Source: Hymenobacter taeanensis (GTDB lineage: Bacteria > Bacteroidota > Bacteroidia > Cytophagales > Hymenobacteraceae). Taken from it: a DNA stretch of 64,000 nucleotides. Numbering within the stretch: position 1 is the first letter of the stretch; every line of letters starts with the position of its first letter. Positions 25,154-33,666 of this stretch are shown here, piece by piece. The notes under the pieces are model-generated. The model had not been told where the DNA came from, did no database searches, and saw only the letters and a list, made by a program, of their open reading frames with translations. The position numbers and the translations under genes were made by a program. The DNA is taken from positions 743,501 to 807,500 of the forward strand of contig NZ_CP053538.1 in NCBI RefSeq assembly GCF_013137895.1, in the 5' to 3' direction.

Positions 25154-25795
25154 CTATTGATACTGGTAGCCGTAGAGCTCCGTTATTTTCTTTTTTTTCA
25201 GCTTCTCCACCTTCACCGTCATCCTGATGTCGGTTATGGGGCGGTTGCGCTCGGCTACTGGCTGTTGGGCAATTTTGTCAACTACCTCTAGGCCACTTAT
25301 CACCTGCCCAAACACGGTATATGCCCCATTCAGATGAGGCGTGCCGTTGTGGTTTTCCACAATGTAAAACTGCGAGGCACTGCTGGCCCGTTGGGGGTTA
25401 ATCATGTCGCCGGTGCGGGCGGCGGCTACTGCGCCGTACTTGTGCGTCAGCTCCGGCCGGATTTCCGCAGGAATGCGCTTTTCATCTGGTAGTCCGGCTC
25501 CATCGTTCGTGGGGTCAGCATCCTTTGAGTTGGCGTCGCCGCCCTGAATCATGAAGTTGGGAATAATCCGGTGAAAGGTGGTACCATTATAAAACCCGCT
25601 CTGGGCCAGCTTCAGGAAGTTAGCTTTGTGCAGAGGGGTCTGATCGAAGAGGATGAGCCGGATATCACCTTGAGCGGTACTGATAGTTATGAGCTGATCC
25701 TTCTTGGATTTGCGGGGCAGGCGGGCTGCTTCTGACAGAGGAGAGAACAGCAATAGAACCCACACCAGCAGGGTAAGCCGAGCAAATAGCTTCAT
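25154..25795 (-). CDS. Exported peptidyl-prolyl cis-trans isomerase (cyclophilin type)
   Basis: ATG 25795 gives 213 residues; the longer frame begins at a TTG. Residues 1-23 are a signal peptide (MKLFARLTLLVWVLLLFSPL, then SEA). The cyclophilin domain follows: ITISTAQGDIRLILFDQTPL, KANFLKLAQSGFYNGTTFHR with the catalytic arginine in FHRIIPNFMIQGGD, and the short bacterial loop ending QFYIVENH. It folds periplasmic proteins by isomerising Xaa-Pro bonds. The C-terminus is basic (KKKKITELYGYQYQ), which is a common feature of Bacteroidota members. The reductase gene follows on the same strand; a GNAT gene precedes it by 36 bases. Confidence 0.9.
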   Translation of the reverse strand: MKLFARLTLLVWVLLLFSPLSEAARLPRKSKKDQLITISTAQGDIRLILFDQTPLHKANFLKLAQSGFYNGTTFHRIIPNFMIQGGDANSKDADPTNDGAGLPDEKRIPAEIRPELTHKYGAVAAARTGDMINPQRASSASQFYIVENHNGTPHLNGAYTVFGQVISGLEVVDKIAQQPVAERNRPITDIRMTVKVEKLKKKKITELYGYQYQ

Positions 25796-25831
25796 GCAAA
25801 AACAGGTTTGATAACGAGCCAAGGCGCCAAG

Positions 25832-26425
25832 TTACACGCTTTTTGTAGCCAGGGGTACGTACTCAGAGCGCAACAGAGCATACTGATCCAGGTCGTAGAG
25901 GCGCCCATCAGCCCCCCGGTAGTCTTGGCGAAAGCAACCCTCATGCCGAAACTGCAGGCGCTGCACCAGTTGGGCGCTTCGCAGGTTTTCGGGCCGCAGC
26001 TGGCAGTATATCCGGGCCAGGCCTATCTCCTGATATGCCCAGTGCAGCACTACTCCCAGGGCCTCCCGCATCAGCCCCTGTCCTTCTGCTTCGGCGCTGA
26101 TCAGGTAGGCCAGCTCCGCCTTCGGAATTTCCCAGGCCAGGTTCCGCAAGCTTACCAGACCCAGCAGCTCCTCGGTTTCCGCTCGCCACAGGCCCAACTG
26201 GTACGCCCGGCGCTGCTGCCAATCACGCTGCCGCTCCCGGATAAAGGCGGCCGTATCTTCTAGAGTGCGCGTGGCAGCCAAGGTCTTGGGGAAATTTAGC
26301 CGGAGCCGCTCGTGGTTAGCGCTTAGCAGGTCGTGCAGCTGCGGTGCATCGGAGGTTTGCCAAGTACGGAGCCGGAGCCGGGCCGTAACCAAGGTAAGGT
26401 CTGAAGAAATAGCAAGCTCATTCAT
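25832..26425 (-). CDS. GNAT family N-acetyltransferase, RimJ/RimL type
   Basis: ATG 26425 is preferred to the TTG at 26446 and gives 197 residues. The sequence has the RimJ/L pattern: an opening TLVTARLRLRTWQTSDAPQL, then LGLVSLRNLAWEIPKAELAY, the CoA-binding segment AEGQGLMREALGVVLHWAYQ, and the final ENLRSAQLVQRLQFRHEGCF. Members acetylate ribosomal protein N-termini or other amines; the substrate of this one cannot be told. It is the first gene of a minus-strand group with the cyclophilin and RmlD-like genes, with short gaps, so an operon is likely. Confidence 0.85.
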   Translation of the reverse strand: MNELAISSDLTLVTARLRLRTWQTSDAPQLHDLLSANHERLRLNFPKTLAATRTLEDTAAFIRERQRDWQQRRAYQLGLWRAETEELLGLVSLRNLAWEIPKAELAYLISAEAEGQGLMREALGVVLHWAYQEIGLARIYCQLRPENLRSAQLVQRLQFRHEGCFRQDYRGADGRLYDLDQYALLRSEYVPLATKSV

Positions 26426-26547
26426 GGCGCAGAAGGTTTGATACAACTTCAGGTGCGAAGACCGGAAATTTATTTCACATTTTCCAGCTATTTGCCTTCA
26501 GCCGCGTATGTGGGCCCAACGCCTCTTTACCTACCTGATTTTCCTGC

Positions 26548-27177
26548 ATGAACAACACTGCTACCCCTGCCTCCCAGCCAAGCTGGTTTCCTACACTGTT
26601 ACTGGCAGTTTACTTAATTGAGTTTGTGGCGCTGGGCATCAGTCCGGCGGAACGAGGCACATGGTGGGCCGAAAATATCCCCATTTTCCTGATAGTGGTA
26701 GCCCTAGTGGTGTTGTACCTGCGCGGAGTGCGGTTCTCTAACCTAGCTTACGCCCTCATGAGTGTACTGCTGTTTATGCACACCATTGGCGGGCACTACA
26801 CCTTCGAGAAGGTACCCTTTGATTGGTTTAACAACCTATTTGGCTTTAAGCGCAACATGTACGATAGAGTAGCTCACTTCACCGTTGGCTTTTACGCGTA
26901 CCCCATCATTGAGCTGACAGACCGCAACGGCACCATTCGCAACCGCTTCATCAGTTACTTATTCCCACTGTGCGTTATCGGGACGGTGGCCATGAGCTAT
27001 GAGCTCATTGAGTGGGTGTATGCGGCTACAGCCGGTGGTGAAGCCGGAGCCGCTTTCCTCGGCAGCCAGGGCGACATCTGGGATGCCCAGAAAGACATGC
27101 TAGCTGATACCAGCGGCGCCCTATTTGCCCTGTTGTTATACGCCTTCTTCGGCCGTGGCCGGCGTGAAGTGGCCTAG
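26548..27177 (+). CDS. DUF2238 (YjdF-like) inner-membrane protein
   Basis: The 209-residue protein has about six membrane helices. Conserved family blocks are SVLLFMHTIGGHYTFEKVPF, NMYDRVAHFTVGFYAYPIIE and GDIWDAQKDMLADTSGALFA, with the histidine, aspartate and glutamate positions kept. The function of the DUF2238/YjdF family is not known; the conserved polar residues within helices suggest an enzyme or transporter. It is divergent from the GNAT gene and ends with TAG inside the motif GTGGCCTAG, followed by a strong hairpin. Confidence 0.85.
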   Translation: MNNTATPASQPSWFPTLLLAVYLIEFVALGISPAERGTWWAENIPIFLIVVALVVLYLRGVRFSNLAYALMSVLLFMHTIGGHYTFEKVPFDWFNNLFGFKRNMYDRVAHFTVGFYAYPIIELTDRNGTIRNRFISYLFPLCVIGTVAMSYELIEWVYAATAGGEAGAAFLGSQGDIWDAQKDMLADTSGALFALLLYAFFGRGRREVA

Positions 27178-27207
27178 CCCAAGAGCTTGCCGCTCAAACT
27201 CATTTTA

Positions 27208-27250
27208 ACAGAAGAGGCCTACGCCATTAATTTGCGTAGGCCTCTTCTGT
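27208..27250. terminator. Bidirectional terminator between DUF2238 and hemC
   Basis: A perfect 17-bp inverted repeat (27208-27224 with 27234-27250) has a 9-base loop, placed between the convergent ends of the two genes. Confidence 0.8.
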
Positions 27251-27269
27251 TTATCTATTGGCTCGGTTG

Positions 27270-28217
27270 TTAGGCCACATTCTCGGCATTGCGCACTTGC
27301 CGGATATCATGTAGAATCTGCTGGCCACCGCGCGCCAGAACAGTTTCAGCAATTCGAATACCAAGCGCCTCCGCGTCGTCGGCCGGAGCAGTTTGCTTTA
27401 CATCAATGAACTGTTGCCCATCGAGGCTGATTAGCCCCCCGTGCAAATGCACATGCCCTTCAGAGGTGAGCGTAGCCAGCGCAAACGACGGAATACTGCA
27501 GCCGCCTTCCATGGTGCGCAAAAAAGCCCGCTCAGCTACCAGAGCCAAGTGTGTATCGGGGTGGTCCAAGATGCGTTTCAACTCAGCTTTGAGGCTGGGT
27601 TCTAGATCACGCGTGCTCTCAATTGCCACGCTACCCTGGCCAGTGGCTGGAATGTATTGGGTCTCGGGCAGGATATAACGGATCAGACCATCATACTCCA
27701 TGCGGTGCACACCGGCGTAGGCCAGTACCAAGGCATGGTACTGGCCTTCCTCTAGCTTGCGCAGGCGGGTTTGCAGGTTGCCGCGGGCTTCGGCGGTAGT
27801 GGCGTGGGGCAAAAAGCGCTTCAGCATGGCTTTCCGGCGGGTGCTGCTGGTGCCCAGCACAAGGTCGGGACGTTGCAAATCGAGGTCAGCATTAAAGCTC
27901 ACGATGACATCGTTTACTTGCTCCCGCTCCATAAAGGCCAGCAGCTCCAGGTCGGCCGGGATAGAGCTTTGCACGTCCTTAGCGCTGTGCACGGCAATAG
28001 TAATGTGGCCCGTGCGCAGGCTCTCTTCCAGCTCTTCCGTGAACACGCCTTTTGCGCCAATCTTGTCCAGAGAACGATCCAGCACCACGTCGCCGCGGGT
28101 AGTGATGATAACGATTTCAGTGGGCAACCCGGCCTGCTCCAGGCGAGCGGCCACATGGTTCGCTTGCCAGAGAGCCAGCTTGCTGCCGCGCGTTCCGATG
28201 CGGATAGGCTTTTTCAC
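27270..28217 (-). CDS. hemC: Hydroxymethylbilane synthase (porphobilinogen deaminase)
   Basis: The enzyme joins four porphobilinogen units into hydroxymethylbilane in heme synthesis. The 315 residues start at GTG 28217 (MKKPIRIGTRGSKLALWQAN). Typical blocks follow: VIITTRGDVVLDRSLDKIG, GVFTEELEESL, IAVHSAKDVQSSIP and LGTSSTRRKAMLKRFLPH. The dipyrromethane cofactor cysteine sits in RTMEGGCSIPSFA. Length fits the family. It appears to be a single gene, since the next minus-strand gene upstream (holB) lies 226 bases away; other heme genes are not in the window. Confidence 0.95.
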   Translation of the reverse strand: MKKPIRIGTRGSKLALWQANHVAARLEQAGLPTEIVIITTRGDVVLDRSLDKIGAKGVFTEELEESLRTGHITIAVHSAKDVQSSIPADLELLAFMEREQVNDVIVSFNADLDLQRPDLVLGTSSTRRKAMLKRFLPHATTAEARGNLQTRLRKLEEGQYHALVLAYAGVHRMEYDGLIRYILPETQYIPATGQGSVAIESTRDLEPSLKAELKRILDHPDTHLALVAERAFLRTMEGGCSIPSFALATLTSEGHVHLHGGLISLDGQQFIDVKQTAPADDAEALGIRIAETVLARGGQQILHDIRQVRNAENVA

Positions 28218-28443
28218 GAGAAGAATTCTGGTTTAAAATTGAAAAATGTCGCCTTACTTTAGGCAGTGTCTAAAACGGGTGCTGGGTGCGCCCCGGTTCC
28301 GGCTAGGCCCGTTTTGCCCGAGCAACTGCCCACTCCAGTAACCAGACAAAGATACCAGCTCACCAGTTTCTGAGCCGACTATAGCAGATTTAGCACCAGC
28401 TATAGCTTTTGACCAAGCTGTATTTTCTCAGTTTCCAGCGCTC

Positions 28444-29580
28444 CTAGGCCATTTTCAGGAGCTCTGCTACCCGCAGTGAGGTATCCACGAACACCATGCG
28501 CGGGTTGGCATTGCGTTCCACGTGGTAGTGCGCTTCGTTCAGCTCCCTGGTAATGGTATCGGCGTTGCGGGGCGTTACAAAACGGCTAAAGCCCTGCACA
28601 AACTGTTGTTCTCCCGTAGGCAAATGCGGCACCAGCTGGGGGTCGACGCCAAACAGCAGCACTTTGCGCAGCAACGTGAGGGCGTACTGCAGCAGCTCTT
28701 TCTGATTTTCGCGGCCCAGCTTCTGGAACTCGTCGGCAGTGGTAAGCATCTTGTCTACTTTGCCGCTAAAACACAGACGCATCCAGTCGACAAAGAAGGT
28801 GAAGTAGTCGTTGTCGGCGGTAGCGGCATCTTTGGAGGCCAGGGCTGCTCCCGGGTTACCTTCTACTAACTGCGCAATTTGGCGGGCCTTTGCCTCCGGC
28901 ACATGGTGCACCGCATGCAGCCAGTCAGTCAGCTCGGCCTCTGGGATAGGGCGCACTACTACCGGCTGCACTCGGCTGATAATGGTTGGCAGCAACTGCT
29001 CTGGCGCATTACTCACCAGCAAAAACACGGTGGCAGGTGGCGGCTCTTCCAGCAGCTTCAGCACGGCATTAGAAGCTGCGGGGTGCATCAGCTCCGGCAG
29101 CCAGATCACCACCAGCTTAAACTGGGCCTCAAACGCTTTCAACGACACCAGCTTCAGCAGTTGCAGGCTTTCTTCCTTAGAAATACTGCCCTGCTTGTTG
29201 TCGGCCCCAATGTGCTGCATCCAGTCATTGAGCCCCTGGTACGGGTTAGCCAGCACAAACGCCCGCCAATCGGCCGCAAACTTGCTGCTCACGGCATCTT
29301 TAGACACCGCTTTGGTTGTCGTGACGGGCACGATGAAGTTGAGGTCGGGGTGCACTAGCTTATCGATTTTCTGACAGCTGACACATATCCCGCAGGAATC
29401 TTCCGCCTCGTGCGGACGGTTTTCGCAGTTCAGGAAAGCGGCGTAGGCCAGGGCCAACGCTAGCGCTGCCGAGCCTTCAGCCCCCCGAAACAGCTGGGCA
29501 TGCGCCACGTGCTGCCGCTGCACCGACTGCACCAGCACTTGCTTCACGCTCTGTTGCCCAGGAATATCAGAAAAACGCAT
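28444..29580 (-). CDS. holB: DNA polymerase III subunit delta' (HolB-like)
   Basis: A clamp-loader subunit of 378 residues that helps load the sliding clamp on DNA. The start RFSDIPGQQSVKQVLVQSVQ matches the family. The nucleotide-binding site is degenerate (RGAEGSAALALALAYA, no Gly-Lys-Ser), as expected for delta', which does not hydrolyse ATP. A four-cysteine zinc module is present (NCENRPHEAEDSCGICVSCQ). The block LMHPAASNAVLKLLEEPPPA with TVFLLVSNAPEQLLPTIISR (the Ser-Arg-Cys-like sensor, here SRVQ) confirms the AAA+ core. The gene starts nine bases after the end of the sugar nucleotidyltransferase gene on the same strand, so the two are probably one operon. Confidence 0.9.
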   Translation of the reverse strand: MRFSDIPGQQSVKQVLVQSVQRQHVAHAQLFRGAEGSAALALALAYAAFLNCENRPHEAEDSCGICVSCQKIDKLVHPDLNFIVPVTTTKAVSKDAVSSKFAADWRAFVLANPYQGLNDWMQHIGADNKQGSISKEESLQLLKLVSLKAFEAQFKLVVIWLPELMHPAASNAVLKLLEEPPPATVFLLVSNAPEQLLPTIISRVQPVVVRPIPEAELTDWLHAVHHVPEAKARQIAQLVEGNPGAALASKDAATADNDYFTFFVDWMRLCFSGKVDKMLTTADEFQKLGRENQKELLQYALTLLRKVLLFGVDPQLVPHLPTGEQQFVQGFSRFVTPRNADTITRELNEAHYHVERNANPRMVFVDTSLRVAELLKMA

Positions 29581-29589
29581 CAGAATAGT

Positions 29590-30831
29590 TTACAGCTCAA
29601 CTCCTCCTGCCTGGGGCGCTGCCGGGGCGGCACGGTCCCACACCCGGTCTTTGGCCGTCGCCTCAAACACGTGGCTCATAATGGTCTGCTCGGTTGCATC
29701 GTAGGCCAGGTGGCGGCGGGCCATCACGCGCTCGGCTACTTCAGCCACCTTTGGCAGGCGGAACGTTTCGAAACCGGCCGATCCGCCCCAACTGAAGCTC
29801 GGGATGAAGGTACGCGGGAAACCCGCCCCAAAAATATTGGCGCCCACGCCCACCACCGTGCCGGTATTGAACATAGTGTTGATGCCACACTTGCTGTGGT
29901 CGCCCATCATGAGGCCGCAAAACTGCTGGCCCGTATTCACGAAGCGGCCGGCTGAGTGGCTCCAGATTTTAACCGGAGCGTAATTATTCTTTAGGTTCGA
30001 GGTATTCGTATCGGCTCCGAGGTTGCACCACTCCCCTATCACAGAGTTGCCGAGGTACCCATCGTGGCCCTTGTTGCTGTAGCCAAGCAGAATGCTGTTG
30101 CCAACCTCGCCGCCTACTTTGCTAAAGGGGCCTACGGTATTATCGCCGCGCATTTTGGCGCCCGCATTAATGTGAGAACCTTCGCACAGAGCTAGTGGAC
30201 CTTTTATGATGGCGCCCTCGTGCACCTGGCTGTTTTTGCCAAGGTAAATCGGACCATCCTCAGCATTCAGAATTGCCGCCCTGATCTTCACGCCCTCTTC
30301 AATGAAAATGTTCTCCGGAGCATACACAATGGTGTGCGCATCGCCCACGGGCGCTGATTGGCGGCCTTTAGTGAGTAAGTCAAAATCGCGGCGAATTTCG
30401 GCGCCGTTGCGCAGGAACAGGTGCCACACTTCCTTGATGGCCATTACCGGCTCCGCTACATCGCGGGTGCGCTGAAAGCCATCCTGAATTAACTCTGCTA
30501 CCTGTGAAGCATCCGACAGGTGCGCGGCCACCAGCATCTTCTCGTCAAACAAGGCCTCGCCGGGCTGCAGGCTCTGCACCTGCTGCACCAGCAAATCATC
30601 GGGGCACACGGCTCCGTTGATGATCAGGGCGGGTCCCTGGGTGTTGCCCGCCGGGAATTTCGCTTGCAAGTAGGCCTCCGTGAGGTATCCTACTTGCTCA
30701 CTCTTGAGCCTCAGCTGCCACTTTTCAGCAATAGTCAGAATGCCACACCGCAGAGCAGCCACGGGCCGGGTAAACGTAAATGGCAACAGGCGCGGCCGAA
30801 TCAGAGGGTCGTCGAAGAGCAGGATAGTCAT
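29590..30831 (-). CDS. GlmU-like sugar nucleotidyltransferase with left-handed beta-helix domain
   Basis: ATG 30831 (MTILLFDDPLIRPRLLPFTF) gives 413 residues; the longer frame would add a tail that runs into the region upstream. The family is the Bacteroidota putative UDP-N-acetylglucosamine diphosphorylase: an N-terminal domain with TRPVAALRCGILTIAEKW, then a hexapeptide-repeat left-handed beta-helix (about residues 190-380; for example IYLGKNSQVHEGAIIKGPLA and CNLGADTNTSNLKNNYAPVK). It likely forms or modifies a nucleotide sugar for envelope glycans. It precedes holB with a 9-bp gap. The substrate is inferred from homologues, not shown. Confidence 0.8.
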   Translation of the reverse strand: MTILLFDDPLIRPRLLPFTFTRPVAALRCGILTIAEKWQLRLKSEQVGYLTEAYLQAKFPAGNTQGPALIINGAVCPDDLLVQQVQSLQPGEALFDEKMLVAAHLSDASQVAELIQDGFQRTRDVAEPVMAIKEVWHLFLRNGAEIRRDFDLLTKGRQSAPVGDAHTIVYAPENIFIEEGVKIRAAILNAEDGPIYLGKNSQVHEGAIIKGPLALCEGSHINAGAKMRGDNTVGPFSKVGGEVGNSILLGYSNKGHDGYLGNSVIGEWCNLGADTNTSNLKNNYAPVKIWSHSAGRFVNTGQQFCGLMMGDHSKCGINTMFNTGTVVGVGANIFGAGFPRTFIPSFSWGGSAGFETFRLPKVAEVAERVMARRHLAYDATEQTIMSHVFEATAKDRVWDRAAPAAPQAGGVEL

Positions 30832-30950
30832 AAGGGGCAAGTTAATAGCGGCGAGGGGCCTAGACCACTCTCTGGCAGCAAAGCTACGTGGCCAGCCGGG
30901 AGCGGTGAGCAAAAATACGACTCCCAGGGCATCTGCCGTGGATAAAAGAA

Positions 30951-30982
30951 AAGCTCCTTCCATTGCTGAAAGGAGCTTCTTT
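30951..30982 (-). terminator. Terminator after rpmE2
   Basis: Stem aagctcctt (30951-30959) pairs with aaggagctt (30970-30978). On the minus strand a T-rich tail follows, at the right distance beyond the rpmE2 stop. Confidence 0.7.
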
Positions 30983-31013
30983 ATAGGGCAAACGGCTACG
31001 AGCCAGTAGTAAA

Positions 31014-31259
31014 CTACTTCTTCTGGTAGCGGTTGCGGAACTTCTCTACGCGGCCAGCCGTGTCAAGCAGCACGTTTTTGCCGGTGTAGAAGGGGTGCGA
31101 TTCGCTGCTAACTTCCACCTTGATGACGGGGTAAGTCTTGCCGTCTTCCATCGTGATGGTCTCATTAGAGTTCATCGTCGAACGGGTAACGAATTTGAAG
31201 CCGCTAGAAGTGTCCTGGAACACAACTTCGCGATACTCGGGGTGGATGTCCTTTTTCAT
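31014..31259 (-). CDS. rpmE2: 50S ribosomal protein L31, type B
   Basis: This 81-residue protein begins [20 protein letters not shown] and contains the conserved [20 protein letters not shown] segment. It lacks the four zinc-binding cysteines of type A L31, so it is the zinc-independent type B form that binds the ribosome's central protuberance region. In many bacteria the type B copy is favoured under zinc limitation, but Bacteroidota often carry it as the main form, so regulation cannot be inferred. It has a good own promoter (31311-31340) and terminator. It is monocistronic. Confidence 0.95.
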   Translation of the reverse strand: MKKDIHPEYREVVFQDTSSGFKFVTRSTMNSNETITMEDGKTYPVIKVEVSSESHPFYTGKNVLLDTAGRVEKFRNRYQKK

Positions 31260-31310
31260 GGTTTAATACCGTTTGTACCTGAGTGCCTGCCGATTTTGCG
31301 GAAGGGACTG

Positions 31311-31340
31311 CAAAAGTACACGTTACGCCGGAATATCAAA
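31311..31340 (-). promoter_or_regulatory. Promoter of rpmE2
   Basis: On the minus strand TTTG (31340-31337), an 18-base spacer and TACTTTTG (31318-31311) match the Bacteroidota -33/-7 consensus. The start codon lies about 50 bases downstream. Confidence 0.65.
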
Positions 31341-31460
31341 AATATGGGGCCACTTTTCCGCCCCTTGCAACCCTGCAGCACCGTGGTGGCTCTTGGAATT
31401 GCTTATGTTTGGGCCGCTACGCTATCTATATCTACCCGGCTCTACTTACTTGCTTTGCCT

Positions 31461-31856
31461 ATGTCACGCCAATTTATTGCCTGTCTGGTGCTGCTCAGTG
31501 GTGGTGTTTTGTTAGCCTACGGCGCCACCATTACTTCTTTCCAAGCCACCTACAACGATACCCACGTGGTGGTTGAGTGGGAAGCAAACCATGATGGTGA
31601 TGTGCAGGAATATACCCTATTCCGGAAGGCCAATAATGAACCTAGCTTCAGCAAACTGACCAGCCTAGAACCCAGCAACCAGCGCACGTACCAGTACGTT
31701 GATCAAAACAGCTACCATGGCCTGGGCGGTGGGCCTTTCACGTACCGCCTGCAACTACGTACGGCGGCTGGCCAGCAGAGCTTTTATACTGTTCTCAACC
31801 AGACACCCAGCGCCGTTGAGCGCTCCTGGAGCAGCATCAAATTGATGTTTCGCTAA
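31461..31856 (+). CDS. Small exported protein with fibronectin-III-like domain
   Basis: ATG 31461 gives 131 residues; the frame is open further upstream, but that part is antisense to rpmE2. Residues 1-23 are a signal peptide (MSRQFIACLVLLSGGVLLAY, then GA). The rest reads as one immunoglobulin-like beta-sandwich of fibronectin type III kind: ITSFQATYNDTHVVVEWEAN, then VQEYTLFRKANNEPSFSKLT and FTYRLQLRTAAGQQ. No lipobox and no T9SS sorting domain is present, so it is probably periplasmic. Its role is unknown. The gene is divergent from rpmE2. Confidence 0.75.
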   Translation: MSRQFIACLVLLSGGVLLAYGATITSFQATYNDTHVVVEWEANHDGDVQEYTLFRKANNEPSFSKLTSLEPSNQRTYQYVDQNSYHGLGGGPFTYRLQLRTAAGQQSFYTVLNQTPSAVERSWSSIKLMFR

Positions 31857-32005
31857 CAGATAACGAGGGAGTGAGGAAGACGCAAAGTGGCCTAGGTAGC
31901 ACCACCAGTGCCGATAAAGGGCTAAACTTTCTGCGCAGTACGTAGTACTCAGTATACCTCGTTCATCACTTCGCTCTTTTACCTTTTCTCCTCTTCACCG
32001 TTTCT

Positions 32006-32593
32006 ATGCGCCTTTGTTTTGCTTCCAACAATGCTCACAAGCTAGATGAAATTCGGCCACTGCTGCCGGCTTCAGTGGAGCTAGTTAGCCTAGCCGCCAT
32101 TGGGTGCGAAGAAGAGCTACCCGAAACCCAGGATACGCTGGAAGGCAACGCCCGCCAAAAGGCTGAATACGTGTGGAACAACTACGGCGTAGCCTGCTTC
32201 GCTGATGATACTGGCCTAGAGGTGACGGCCCTAAACGGGGAGCCCGGTGTGTACTCGGCCCGGTACGCGGGCCCCCAGCGCTCAGCGGCTGATAACGTGC
32301 AGAAACTACTGCAGGAGCTCCGGGGCCGCTCCGACCGCTCGGCCCGCTTCCGCACCGTGGTGGCGCTGGTGCTGCCCGGCGGCGAAGTACACGAGTTTGC
32401 GGGCGCCGTAGAAGGCACTATCATCAACGAATTACGCGGGCAGGAAGGCTTCGGCTACGATCCGGTTTTTTGTCCTATTGAGAGTAACGGGCGCACTTTT
32501 GCCGAGATGAGCCTGCCAGAAAAAAATGCCATCAGCCACCGCAGCCGGGCCGTGGCCAAGCTGGTGCATTTCCTGAACCAGCGGCTGAAATAG
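32006..32593 (+). CDS. rdgB: Non-canonical purine NTP pyrophosphatase (RdgB/HAM1 family)
   Basis: The enzyme hydrolyses dITP, XTP and ITP to monophosphates and keeps deaminated purines out of DNA and RNA. The 195 residues start with MRLCFASNNAHKLDEI, the family's S/T-x-N-x-x-K motif. The blocks ETQDTLEGNARQKAEYVWNN, CFADDTGLEVTALNGEPGVY and SARYAG follow; the later part has GEVHEFAGAVEGTI and GFGYDPVFCP, with SHRSRAVAKL at the end. All catalytic and metal-binding acidic residues I know of are present. It is followed 101 bases later by udk in the same direction, possibly with its own promoter. Confidence 0.95.
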   Translation: MRLCFASNNAHKLDEIRPLLPASVELVSLAAIGCEEELPETQDTLEGNARQKAEYVWNNYGVACFADDTGLEVTALNGEPGVYSARYAGPQRSAADNVQKLLQELRGRSDRSARFRTVVALVLPGGEVHEFAGAVEGTIINELRGQEGFGYDPVFCPIESNGRTFAEMSLPEKNAISHRSRAVAKLVHFLNQRLK

Positions 32594-32646
32594 AGGTTTA
32601 GCGGGCCATTTCGCCCGGCTTTTCTCTTACTCAGCAGCAAACTTCT

Positions 32647-32654
32647 TACTTTTG
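32647..32654 (+). promoter_or_regulatory. -7 element for udk
   Basis: TACTTTTG matches TAnnTTTG exactly, 40 bases before the udk start. No TTTG at the standard -33 spacing was found. Confidence 0.45.
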
Positions 32655-32694
32655 CAGGGTTGGCCCCGCCGGTACGGGCCTATTCCCACCCCCA

Positions 32695-33324
32695 ATGCAA
32701 CACCCTTTCATCGTCGGTATCACGGGCGGTAGCGCCTCCGGTAAGACTACTTTTCTGCGTCGGCTACTGGCTTCGTTTCCCGAGGAAGATATCTGCCTGA
32801 TTTCACAGGACAACTACTATCATCCCCGTGAAAGCCAGCTGGTAGATGCCCAGGGCGTCACGAACTTTGACCTTCCCAGCAGCATTGATTCGGCGGCGTA
32901 TGCCGCTGACGTATTGCGCATCAGCCAGGGCCTGGAGGTACGCCGGCAAGAGTACACCTTTAATAACCCGAACGTAGTACCCGCTGAGCTGGTGTTCCGG
33001 CCCGCTCCCATTGTAGTAGTAGAAGGCATCTTTGTGTTTTACTTTGAAGAAGTAGCCAAGCTGCTGGACCTGAAAGTGTACATCGATGCGCGGGAACACG
33101 TGAAGCTGCAGCGCCGCATCGTCAGGGACCGGGATGAGCGCGGCTATGACCTGGAAGATGTGCTGTACCGCTACACCAACCACGTGGCCCCCACTTACGA
33201 GAAATACATTAAGCCCTTCAAGCACGACGCCGACGTCATTATCCCCAACAACCGGCACTTTGATCGTGGTCTGGATGTGCTGGTGGGGTACCTGAAGGGC
33301 AAAATAGCCGCTAACGCCTCATAG
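32695..33324 (+). CDS. udk: Uridine kinase
   Basis: The enzyme phosphorylates uridine and cytidine in pyrimidine salvage. The 209 residues have the P-loop GITGGSASGKTTFLRRLL at the N-terminus, then SQDNYYHPRESQL, the nucleoside-binding block NFDLPSSIDSAAY, and the metal-binding VVVEGIFVFYFEEV. The lid region DAREHVKLQRRIVRDRDERG follows. The sequence matches the Bacteroidota uridine kinase group in length and motifs. A strong terminator follows 28 bases after the stop. Confidence 0.95.
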   Translation: MQHPFIVGITGGSASGKTTFLRRLLASFPEEDICLISQDNYYHPRESQLVDAQGVTNFDLPSSIDSAAYAADVLRISQGLEVRRQEYTFNNPNVVPAELVFRPAPIVVVEGIFVFYFEEVAKLLDLKVYIDAREHVKLQRRIVRDRDERGYDLEDVLYRYTNHVAPTYEKYIKPFKHDADVIIPNNRHFDRGLDVLVGYLKGKIAANAS

Positions 33325-33351
33325 CCACTGGCCTAGCTCAATCACAAAAGC

Positions 33352-33380
33352 CTCGCTGCCCTACCGGCAGCGAGACTTTT
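33352..33380 (+). terminator. Rho-independent terminator after udk
   Basis: Stem ctcgctgcc (33352-33360) pairs with ggcagcgag (33366-33374) over a 5-base loop, followed shortly by a T tract. Confidence 0.8.
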
Positions 33381-33592
33381 TATTTCCACTGTGTAAAGGA
33401 TTAATGCAGGCCAGGAAGCGGTAGAATACTGAAACGTGCTGGCTTACATAGCTCTGTAATGCCAACTTCCTGCGCTGTACTGCACCGCACCAACAGGAAT
33501 ATAGTAAAGCAGTTTTCTTGCAATAGTAAGGGCAAAGTGCAGTTGTAAAGCACACAAAAACTCCTGCCTGAGAGCAGACTGTAGCAGGATAC
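33381..33592. other. Intergenic region between udk terminator and next promoter
   Basis: No gene was seen. The minus-strand open frames in it are short and unsupported. The region ends at a well-formed promoter. Confidence 0.35.
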
Positions 33593-33624
33593 TTTGCACC
33601 GGGCTACGCAAAAAAGTATATTTG
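33593..33624 (+). promoter_or_regulatory. Bacteroidota-type promoter
   Basis: TTTG (33593-33596), a 20-base spacer and TATATTTG (33617-33624) fit the -33/-7 consensus. It would drive the small gene at 33667 and possibly secDF behind it. Confidence 0.65.
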
Positions 33625-33666
33625 TACTTCTTACCCCCGAAGATTTTGCGTTTCCTACCTGCCTTT

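Noticed and set aside
31095-31460. N-terminal extension of the fibronectin-like protein
   Set aside because: This part is antisense to rpmE2; a signal peptide begins exactly at ATG 31461.
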